Origin: Pseudomonadota bacterium
GTDB taxonomy: Bacteria; Pseudomonadota; Gammaproteobacteria; Burkholderiales; Thiobacillaceae
Assembly (NCBI GenBank): GCA_021847385.1
Contig: JAJZTV010000156.1
Span: forward strand, 1 to 5,101
Reading direction: 5' to 3'
DNA length: 5,101 nucleotides
This document shows, piece by piece, positions 1-5,101 of this stretch; the stretch's first letter is position 1, and each line of letters opens with the position of its first letter. The notes below the pieces were generated by a model. It did no database searches and was not told the origin of the DNA. It saw only the letters and a list, made by a program, of their open reading frames with translations. The position numbers were made by a program, and so were the translations under genes.

Positions 1-229
1 CCATTGGGGTGCGGGCGCGGCGTGGCGCTGCGACGGGAAAGAGAACCCGCACGAGGCCGGCCTGCTGCATTTGGACAGCGGCAAGGCGCGCGAGCGTTTG
101 GGCTGGCAGCCGCGTTGGCGGCTCGATCATGCTTTGGGTCGTATCGTGGCCTGGCATCGGGCCTATCTGTCCGGCGCGGATATGCGCCGCCAATGCGAAA
201 TGGATATCGAGGACTATCTGGCGTCATGA
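1..229 (+). CDS. rfbG: CDP-glucose 4,6-dehydratase, C-terminal fragment (5' end outside window)
   Basis: The reading frame begins at base 2 and gives 75 residues before the TGA at 227-229; the start and the catalytic SDR core lie upstream of the window. The fragment carries the characteristic tail of the RfbG/DdhB family: a PHEAGLLHLD segment, then SGKARERLGWQPRW, then a helical end with WHRAYLSGADMR and a final IEDYL. In the family this part closes the sugar-nucleotide-binding domain. The enzyme converts CDP-D-glucose to CDP-4-dehydro-6-deoxy-D-glucose in the cytoplasm using bound NAD, the committed step to CDP-3,6-dideoxyhexoses. The following gene, the E1 dehydrase that uses this product, starts inside its stop codon, which strongly supports the assignment. 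A different sugar-nucleotide dehydratase is possible from a fragment alone, but the tail motifs and neighbour make RfbG much the best reading. Confidence 0.88.
   Translation, partial: HWGAGAAWRCDGKENPHEAGLLHLDSGKARERLGWQPRWRLDHALGRIVAWHRAYLSGADMRRQCEMDIEDYLAS
209..213 (+). promoter_or_regulatory. Candidate Shine-Dalgarno for the long rfbH start
   Basis: GAGGA lies within the end of rfbG, 12 bases before the ATG at 226. The spacing is a little long, but the motif is a good match to the 16S 3' end. It favours translation from the overlapping ATG at 226. The alternative in-frame ATG at 433 has only AGG two bases upstream, which is too close to act as a normal ribosome binding site. Confidence 0.4.
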
Positions 230-1770
230 CGCAAAGCGATGTGAACCCCGTCGGCCAAGTGGCGAGCGATAAGGCGGGTGATTGGTGGTTGCGCCTCGAT
301 GCCGGGCGTGCGTTGCGTCTGGGTTCGGCCGGCGAGCCGCTGGCGGACCAAGATTGGCAGCAACGCCCGGATGCCGTGCCACTGTCTGTCGATATCAACC
401 GAGTGGCCGCATGGCCGCTCGATGCGCAGGTCATGGGCCAACTGAATCGCGCGGCCATGCTGCGGATTGCCCGGCGGCGGGTATTGCGCGAGGTGGCGGC
501 ATATGGCGATCTGTTCGAACAGGCACCCGCTTTCCGGCCCGGTGCCGATCCGGTGCCGCCTTCTGGTAAGGTGATCGGTACACCTGAACTGACTGCACTG
601 GTTGATGCCTCGCTCGATGGCTGGCTGACCACCGGCCGCTATAACGATGTTTTCGAGCAGCGCTTGGCAAAATGGCTGGGGCGCCGTCATGTCCGTACGG
701 TGAATTCGGGCTCCTCGGCCAATCTCACCGCCTTTGCTGCGCTGACCTCGCACTTGCTGGGCGAGCGGGCGCTCAAGCCGGGCGACGAGGTGATCACCGT
801 CGCCGCCGGCTTCCCGACCACGGTCAATCCCATCCTGTCCTATGGACTGATCCCGGTGTTCGTGGATATCGACATTCCCACCTACAACATCGACCCGGCC
901 AAGATCGAGGCGGCGGTCTCGCCGCGCACGCGCGCCATCGTGCTGGCTCACACCCTGGGCAATCCCTTCGACCTGGATGCGGTCATGGCCCTGGCGCGCA
1001 AGCACGGCCTGTGGCTGATGGAAGATTGCTGCGATGCCCTGGGCTCGACCTACAAGGGCCGGCATGTCGGCACCTTCGGCCATATCGGCACGCTGAGCTT
1101 TTATCCCGCGCACCACATCACCACGGGCGAGGGCGGGGCGGTGTTCACCGACGACGATACCCTGGCGCGCGCGCTGGAATCGATCCGCGACTGGGGCCGG
1201 GATTGCTGGTGCCAACCCGGTTGCGACAATACCTGCGGCCGGCGCTATTCGCAGACACACGGCAGCCTGCCGCACGGTTACGACCACAAATACGTCTATT
1301 CCCATCTGGGCTACAACCTCAAGATGACCGATATGCAGGCGGCGGTGGGGCAAGCCCAGATGGACCGGCTGCCAGGTTTCGTCGAGGCCAGACGGCGCAA
1401 CTTCGCCTATCTGAAGGAGCGGCTGTCCGGCTTGGCGGAGTTTCTGATTCTGCCGGAGGCAACGCCGGGCTCCGAACCCTCCTGGTTCGGCTTTCCGCTG
1501 ACCCTGCGCGAAGAGGCCGGCGTGAACCGGGTCGACCTGCTGCGCTATCTCGACCAGTACCGCATCGGCACGCGGCTCTTGTTCGCCGGCAACCTGACCC
1601 GGCAGCCCTATTTCGCGGGGCGGCAATACCGCGTGGCGGGCGAACTGGCCAATACCGATCGGGTCACCAGCCAAACCTTCTGGCTTGGCGTCTATCCCGG
1701 CCTGGGCGAGGTGCAACTGGATTACGTTGCGCAGAAATTGGAACAATTCTTCGGGGTGAATTTCGAATGA
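226..1770 (+). CDS. rfbH: CDP-4-dehydro-6-deoxyglucose 3-dehydrase (E1), with N-terminal extension
   Basis: This is the PMP/PLP- and [2Fe-2S]-dependent enzyme that, with an E3 reductase, removes the C3 hydroxyl of CDP-4-dehydro-6-deoxyglucose in 3,6-dideoxyhexose synthesis. From residue about 110 onward it matches RfbH/AscC closely: PPSGKVIGTPEL, DGWLTTGR, SGSSAN, GDEVITVAAGFPTTVNP, EDCCDALGSTY, SFYPAHHITTGEGG, DWGRDCWCQPGCDNTCG and GTRLLFAGNLTRQPYF. The PLP-binding lysine of related aminotransferases is replaced by His296, the hallmark of E1. Cys269, Cys327, Cys329 and Cys337 fall where, from memory, the Yersinia E1 cluster ligands (C193, C251, C253, C261) lie, with a constant offset of 76. 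The protein is 514 residues against about 437 usually. The surplus is all N-terminal. I chose ATG 226 because it overlaps the rfbG stop like every other junction here and has GAGGA upstream; Met70 (433) is the alternative start and would give about 445 residues. Confidence 0.96.
   Translation: MTQSDVNPVGQVASDKAGDWWLRLDAGRALRLGSAGEPLADQDWQQRPDAVPLSVDINRVAAWPLDAQVMGQLNRAAMLRIARRRVLREVAAYGDLFEQAPAFRPGADPVPPSGKVIGTPELTALVDASLDGWLTTGRYNDVFEQRLAKWLGRRHVRTVNSGSSANLTAFAALTSHLLGERALKPGDEVITVAAGFPTTVNPILSYGLIPVFVDIDIPTYNIDPAKIEAAVSPRTRAIVLAHTLGNPFDLDAVMALARKHGLWLMEDCCDALGSTYKGRHVGTFGHIGTLSFYPAHHITTGEGGAVFTDDDTLARALESIRDWGRDCWCQPGCDNTCGRRYSQTHGSLPHGYDHKYVYSHLGYNLKMTDMQAAVGQAQMDRLPGFVEARRRNFAYLKERLSGLAEFLILPEATPGSEPSWFGFPLTLREEAGVNRVDLLRYLDQYRIGTRLLFAGNLTRQPYFAGRQYRVAGELANTDRVTSQTFWLGVYPGLGEVQLDYVAQKLEQFFGVNFE
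1753..1759 (+). promoter_or_regulatory. Ribosome binding site of the cupin epimerase gene
   Basis: GGGGTGA inside the last codons of rfbH contains GGTGA, complementary to the UCACC core of the 16S 3' end. It sits 7 bases before the ATG at 1767. This fixes the epimerase start at the overlapping ATG, although its frame stays open far upstream through rfbH. Confidence 0.55.
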
Positions 1771-2366
1771 CCGTTCCGGGCGCCGGGACTCGTGCGCTTG
1801 GCGATGGCCTGTTCGAGTTGGTCGACACTACTATCCCCGGCTGCGTCGAATTGCGTCCGCGCTTGCAGGAAGATATGCGTGGGCGTTTCGTGAAGGTCTT
1901 TCATCGCGATGCCTTCGCCGCCGCCGGTCTGGCCACCGATTATGCCGAGGAGTATTACTCCACTTCGCATCGGGGCGTGATCCGCGGCCTGCATTTCCAA
2001 TTGCCGCCACATGACCACGCCAAGCTGGTCTACTGCGTGTCGGGCAAGGTTCAGGATGTCGTGCTCGATCTGCGCGTCGGATCGCCCAGCCAGGGCGGGC
2101 ACAAGCTGGTCGAACTGTCGGCCGAAGCGGGCAATATGCTCTACATCCCGCCCGGTTTGGCCCATGGTTTTTGCGTGCTGGGCGAATCGGCTACCTTGGT
2201 CTACAAGGTGACCAGCGTCTACTCGGCCGCGCACGACGCCGGCATCTTGTGGAACTCGGCTGGCATCGCCTGGGCAGTGGAGAATCCGATCCTGTCCGAA
2301 CGCGACCGCGCACACCCGACCCTGGCCGATTTTGCCAGCCCATTCGTCTATGGGGGCAGGCGATGA
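1767..2366 (+). CDS. RmlC-like cupin NDP-4-dehydro-deoxysugar epimerase (probably C5 epimerase of the CDP-sugar)
   Basis: The 199-residue protein is one cupin domain of the dTDP-4-dehydrorhamnose 3,5-epimerase family, close to the usual 180-200 length. Seen: RGLHFQ with the catalytic-base His76 after Arg73, KLVYCVSGKVQDVVLDLR (Lys86), the IPPGLAHGF turn around 127-135, LVYKVTSVYS with Tyr146 where RmlC has its acid Tyr, and GILWN followed by GIAW. The stretch before RGLHFQ is EEYYSTS rather than the QDNHSKS type of classical RmlC. RmlC inverts C3 and C5 of a 4-ketosugar. Here the gene directly follows rfbH, whose product has no C3 hydroxyl, so C5 epimerization as by AscE of the ascarylose pathway is the likely job (inference). 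It has its own ribosome binding site and overlaps both neighbours by 4 bases. A dTDP-rhamnose role is less likely because no rmlA, rmlB or rmlD gene is beside it. It is cytoplasmic, with no signal peptide. Confidence 0.9.
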   Translation: MTVPGAGTRALGDGLFELVDTTIPGCVELRPRLQEDMRGRFVKVFHRDAFAAAGLATDYAEEYYSTSHRGVIRGLHFQLPPHDHAKLVYCVSGKVQDVVLDLRVGSPSQGGHKLVELSAEAGNMLYIPPGLAHGFCVLGESATLVYKVTSVYSAAHDAGILWNSAGIAWAVENPILSERDRAHPTLADFASPFVYGGRR

Positions 2367-3259
2367 GGGTGCTGATTACCGGCGTGAACGGGTTTCTGGG
2401 CGCGCACCTGGCGCCGCTCCTGCGCGGGCAGGGCCATGTAGTCGGCGGCCTGCTGCGGCCCGGTGCGACCTTGCCGAAGAGCCTGAACGGCATGCCGACC
2501 TGGACGGTCGAAGAAAACAACGCCGGGTTTACTGGGCCTCTGCGCGAATTCGCGCCCGATGTCGTCGTGCATCTTGCCGCGCTCTACGTCGCCGAGCACA
2601 AACCGGAGGACGTTGTGCCACTGGTGCGGGCCAATGTCGAATACGGCGCCCGCCTGCTCGATGCGATGCGCGAAGCCGGCTGTAACGCCATGGTCTATGC
2701 CGGCACCTCCTGGCAGCATTACCGCGATGAGGGTTATTGTCCGACCAATCTCTATGCCGCCACCAAACAGGCCTTTTCTATCTTGGCGGACTACTATCTG
2801 GACGTGGCCGGCCTGCGTCTGTTGGAACTGCACCTGTATGACAGCTATGGCGAAGACGACCCGAGAAAGAAGCTGATAAATCTGCTCAAGTTTTCGGCCG
2901 AAACGGCCGATAAACTGCCTATGTCGAAAGGTGAACAACGCATCCATCTGGTCCATGTGGACGACCTGAGCCGAGGCTTCGCAATGGCTTGTGAGCAGGT
3001 GTGTGCGTTCCAGTCTGGAGAAAGGAAGGTCTATCGCCTGCCTTCCGAGCAGGCGGTGTCTCTGCGTGAATTGGTGGATACCTTCAATGCCGTCGATCCG
3101 GCGCACCCGGTGCGGGTGACGTGGGGCGAGCGGCCCTACCGGCAGCGCGAGGTGTTCCGACCCTGGGAAGCGGCCGAGGTGCTGCCGGGCTGGCAGCCGC
3201 GCATAAGCCTGGAAGAGGGCCTGCGTCGCGTGCGCGGAAGCCCGGGGGCGGATAAATGA
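2363..3259 (+). CDS. NAD(P)-dependent extended-SDR reductase/epimerase (RfbJ/AscF-like CDP-sugar 4-ketoreductase candidate)
   Basis: The 298-residue protein is an extended short-chain dehydrogenase. The N-terminal Rossmann motif is GVNGFLG (Gly7, Gly10, Gly13), followed by DVVVHLAALY (66-75), the catalytic set around Thr115/Ser116 with Tyr131 and Lys135 in YAATK, HLYDSYGEDDPRKKL (157-171) and IHLVHVDDLSRGF (194-206), the sugar-binding half. GWQPRISLEEGLRR near the end is the usual C-terminal signature. The length equals that of CDP-abequose synthase RfbJ (about 299). Placed after rfbG, rfbH and an RmlC-type epimerase, it most likely reduces the C4 ketone to finish a CDP-3,6-dideoxyhexose, as AscF does for CDP-ascarylose. 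Which C4 stereochemistry it gives cannot be read from the sequence, and a C4 epimerase role is not excluded. The start overlaps the previous stop by 4 bases and has GGGGG six bases upstream. Confidence 0.87.
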   Translation: MRVLITGVNGFLGAHLAPLLRGQGHVVGGLLRPGATLPKSLNGMPTWTVEENNAGFTGPLREFAPDVVVHLAALYVAEHKPEDVVPLVRANVEYGARLLDAMREAGCNAMVYAGTSWQHYRDEGYCPTNLYAATKQAFSILADYYLDVAGLRLLELHLYDSYGEDDPRKKLINLLKFSAETADKLPMSKGEQRIHLVHVDDLSRGFAMACEQVCAFQSGERKVYRLPSEQAVSLRELVDTFNAVDPAHPVRVTWGERPYRQREVFRPWEAAEVLPGWQPRISLEEGLRRVRGSPGADK

Positions 3260-4293
3260 ACAAGCCTCTGGTGAGCATCTGTATTCCCAATTTCAACAAT
3301 GGCCGCTATCTGAAGGACTGCCTGGATAGCGCGCTGGTCCAGACTTGGCCCAATACAGAAATCGTCCTGGTCGACGACGCCTCCACCGACGATTCGATCG
3401 ACGTGGCCGAACGATATGGCCAGCGGATTCGGCTGATTCGTCATGAGGTGAACAGGGGGCAGCCTGTCGCCACCAATCGGGCGATAGCGGAGGCACGGGG
3501 TGAATACATTGTCATTTTGCACAGCGATGACCAGTTGCTGCCTGAATTCGCTGAACGTCTGGCCCCCATCTTGATGAAATACCCCGAGGCGGGAATGGCC
3601 GTGGGTGAGCGCCTGGAAACCGATGAAAGCGGCCAGCCGCGCCATATCACACCGTTCTATAACACCGATTGCCTGATCCCCGGTGAGCGCCAGGCCAAGG
3701 TGTTCATGTTCATGTCCTTCCTGCCTTGCCAGGTGTTGGTGAGGCGCGCAGTGCTGGACCGGATTGGCGGTGTCGACCTTCGGCATATAGTCAACCTGGA
3801 TGGTTTGCTGTGGTTCAAATGCGCTTTGGCCGGGGATGTGGCCTATGTGCGCGAACCGGTCGGTATCTATCGGGTGCATGGTGAGAGCACCACGGCTCAC
3901 TGCAACCGCGGGATCGGGCACATGATGGATTACCACGCCACGCTGTCCGAGATGTTTCACCAGGGGCGTGGCCGGCCTTACTTGGAACAGTTTTATGACG
4001 CGGCGGTAAAGCGGATCGGGCAACTCACTTTGCGCTACTGTCACGGTGTATTTCGTGAAGGCAACTATGAGCTGGCCAGGCGTTTCCTGGCCTTGGCCAC
4101 GGTCTTCGATCCTGAGATCGTCGGCACGCATACTTGGCGAACCATGCGCTACTGTGCGGAGTCTATTGATCGTGACCCTGGCGAGTTGTACCGCGCCCTG
4201 TTGCCGACTATGTCGCCCGAGGCGCGTTCCTTCAGCTACGACCCACCCGATGGCTTCCGTTCCTTGGGGATGGATTTGATTGAAACGATATGA
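3256..4293 (+). CDS. GT2-family (GT-A fold) glycosyltransferase
   Basis: The 345-residue protein begins with the standard GT2 nucleotide-binding half: VSICIPNFNNGRYLKDCLDS (6-25), IVLVDDASTDDS with Asp40/Asp41, NRGQPVATNRAIAEARGEYI, and HSDD (89-92) as the DXD-type metal site. The acceptor half has NLDGLLWFKCALAGD around 180-194, in the place of the usual ED catalytic motif with Asp182 the candidate base, and REPVGIYRVHGES at 199-211. The C-terminal 125 residues are helical and less conserved, with no clear membrane segment, so it is probably a soluble or peripheral cytoplasmic enzyme. It would add a sugar from a nucleotide donor to a lipid-linked glycan. Its place straight after the deoxysugar pathway suggests the CDP-deoxysugar as donor, but donor and acceptor cannot be told from sequence. 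It overlaps both neighbours by 4 bases, and the GGGGGCGG at 3244-3251 is a weak ribosome binding site. Confidence 0.92.
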   Translation: MNKPLVSICIPNFNNGRYLKDCLDSALVQTWPNTEIVLVDDASTDDSIDVAERYGQRIRLIRHEVNRGQPVATNRAIAEARGEYIVILHSDDQLLPEFAERLAPILMKYPEAGMAVGERLETDESGQPRHITPFYNTDCLIPGERQAKVFMFMSFLPCQVLVRRAVLDRIGGVDLRHIVNLDGLLWFKCALAGDVAYVREPVGIYRVHGESTTAHCNRGIGHMMDYHATLSEMFHQGRGRPYLEQFYDAAVKRIGQLTLRYCHGVFREGNYELARRFLALATVFDPEIVGTHTWRTMRYCAESIDRDPGELYRALLPTMSPEARSFSYDPPDGFRSLGMDLIETI

Positions 4294-5101
4294 AGTCACA
4301 GCAAACGTCCATTCCTGACTTGTCGGCCCTGCAGGGCAGGCAGGTCATCGTTTACGGGGCCGGCAAGATCGGGCGGCGGGTGCGCGCCGCCTTGGCCTGG
4401 TTCGGTGTTCCCGTGGCTTTCTTCTGGGATATTCGTGCGGAAACCATTGGCGCGGCGCTCGATGGCACGCCTGTGTGCAAGCCCGATTTCGGTGGCTTGT
4501 CCGAGGCCGAGCGTAAGCATTGCGTGGTAGTGGTCACCATCTTCGCCGAAAACGTGGCGGAACGGATTCGCGCTGATATGGAAGCGATGGGCTATGCCCA
4601 TGTGGTGACCGACCGCGGCTTCATCACGCGCCTGCTGCATGGCGAATGCGCGTCGCGGCAGGCGGCGGGCAAGTTCGAATTCGATCTGGAGACCTGTCAT
4701 ATCTGTCCCGTGGTGAGCGACACCCGCAATCGCTGTGACATCTTCGATAACCACGTGCGCCAGCATTTTGTGCATGGACTCGACGAGGGAAATCCTATCG
4801 AGCTGGTGGTGCCGTCGGCCGGGGTGCTGGTCTCCAATAAATGCACGCTGACCTGCGTGGGTTGCAATCACCTGCGCGACCACTATGTGGCATCGGACAA
4901 CATGGACATATCCGCCGAGCAGATTCTGTCGGATCTGAACAAGCTTGTCGCCGCGGTGGACATGGTGAACAAACTCGTCTTGGTGGGCGGCGAATCCTTG
5001 CTGCACCCCGAGATCGAGGCCATCCTCGAAGGCGTCATGGCCTTGCCCAAGGTGGGCGTGATCCATGTCATCACCAACGGTACCGTTCTAACAGGGAGAA
5101 G
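4290..5101 (+). CDS. Rossmann-like domain fused to a radical SAM domain, 3' end outside window
   Basis: From the ATG overlapping the glycosyltransferase stop, the frame stays open to the window edge (270 complete codons, no stop). Residues about 17-110 form a Rossmann-like domain: VIVYGAGKIGRRV with Gly23, Gly25 and Gly28, then a strand ending in WD (46-47), and VVVVTIF followed by a helix, as in domains attached to sugar-modifying and methyltransferase proteins. A linker holds Cys136-x2-Cys139-x9-Cys149. The radical SAM motif follows: SNKCTLTCVGCNHL with Cys185, Cys189 and Cys192 in the classic CxxxCxxC spacing for the [4Fe-4S] cluster, then VLVGGES (230-236, the GGE motif for SAM binding) and VITNGT (260-265). 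The protein should be a cytoplasmic iron-sulfur enzyme using S-adenosylmethionine radical chemistry. The substrate is unknown; operon context suggests a sugar, nucleotide sugar or glycan substituent. No good ribosome binding site is close (GGGGATGGA ends 15 bases upstream), so translation probably depends on coupling to the gene before. Confidence 0.9.
   Translation, partial: MKSQQTSIPDLSALQGRQVIVYGAGKIGRRVRAALAWFGVPVAFFWDIRAETIGAALDGTPVCKPDFGGLSEAERKHCVVVVTIFAENVAERIRADMEAMGYAHVVTDRGFITRLLHGECASRQAAGKFEFDLETCHICPVVSDTRNRCDIFDNHVRQHFVHGLDEGNPIELVVPSAGVLVSNKCTLTCVGCNHLRDHYVASDNMDISAEQILSDLNKLVAAVDMVNKLVLVGGESLLHPEIEAILEGVMALPKVGVIHVITNGTVLTGR

Noticed and set aside
4..225. Upstream open extension of the rfbH frame over the rfbG tail
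   Set aside because: This stretch codes for the conserved RfbG C-terminus in another frame; the rfbH frame here is Arg/Gly-rich noise.
214..1746. A 510-codon open frame on the minus strand opposite rfbH
   Set aside because: It is a complement shadow of a GC-rich gene. Its translation shows no recognisable domain, while the plus strand encodes an unmistakable RfbH with all cofactor residues.
672..1766. Upstream open extension of the epimerase frame through rfbH
   Set aside because: The translation there is arginine- and proline-rich out-of-frame sequence. The cupin homology starts after the ATG at 1767, which has its own ribosome binding site.
2171..2362. Longer start for the SDR reductase within the epimerase gene
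   Set aside because: The Rossmann strand MRVLITGVNGFLG starts exactly at the ATG at 2363, as is normal for the family; residues before it are out-of-frame epimerase sequence.
3244..3251. G-rich tract before the glycosyltransferase as a possible terminator or structured element
   Set aside because: There is no stem with a T-run, and the genes overlap. It reads simply as coding sequence with a weak ribosome binding site.
3136..4299. A 387-codon minus-strand open frame opposite the glycosyltransferase
   Set aside because: The plus strand holds a complete GT2 enzyme with nucleotide- and metal-binding motifs. The antisense frame is a codon-bias shadow.
4296..5066. A 256-codon minus-strand open frame at the right end
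   Set aside because: The plus strand here encodes clear radical SAM motifs in correct spacing and is linked by an ATGA overlap. The minus-strand translation is His/Gln-rich without domain signatures.

Overview
The window is a single unidirectional (+ strand) run of six genes from a surface-polysaccharide (O-antigen or similar) locus. All are tuned to making, attaching or modifying a CDP-linked deoxysugar. The DNA is GC-rich, roughly 60% by eye, with GC-biased third codon positions. The gene types are typical of Gram-negative Proteobacteria. A Rhodospirillales-like alphaproteobacterium or a betaproteobacterium would fit, but the lineage is only a guess. There is no noncoding stretch longer than a few bases and no RNA gene, mobile element, CRISPR array or terminator that I can support.

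Layout: 1-229 is the C-terminal end of CDP-glucose 4,6-dehydratase (rfbG). 226-1770 is the PLP/[2Fe-2S] 3-dehydrase E1 (rfbH), with an unusual N-terminal extension of about 70-76 residues. 1767-2366 is an RmlC-type cupin sugar epimerase. 2363-3259 is an NAD(P)-dependent extended-SDR reductase/epimerase. 3256-4293 is a GT2-family glycosyltransferase. 4290 to the window end is the start of a gene fusing a Rossmann-like domain to a radical SAM domain, cut off by the window edge. It is easily missed because no stop codon lies inside the window and a long antisense frame shadows it.

All five gene junctions are the same 4-bp ATGA overlap (226-229, 1767-1770, 2363-2366, 3256-3259, 4290-4293). This indicates one tightly coupled operon.

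How the genes fit together: RfbG makes CDP-4-dehydro-6-deoxy-D-glucose. RfbH with a reductase partner removes the 3-hydroxyl. The cupin epimerase probably inverts C5 and the SDR reduces the C4 ketone, which is the logic of the CDP-L-ascarylose (3,6-dideoxy-L-hexose) route. The glycosyltransferase would then add a sugar to a growing glycan. The E3 reductase needed by RfbH and the cytidylyltransferase RfbF are not in the window. The role of the radical SAM fusion protein is unknown and is the most interesting element here.
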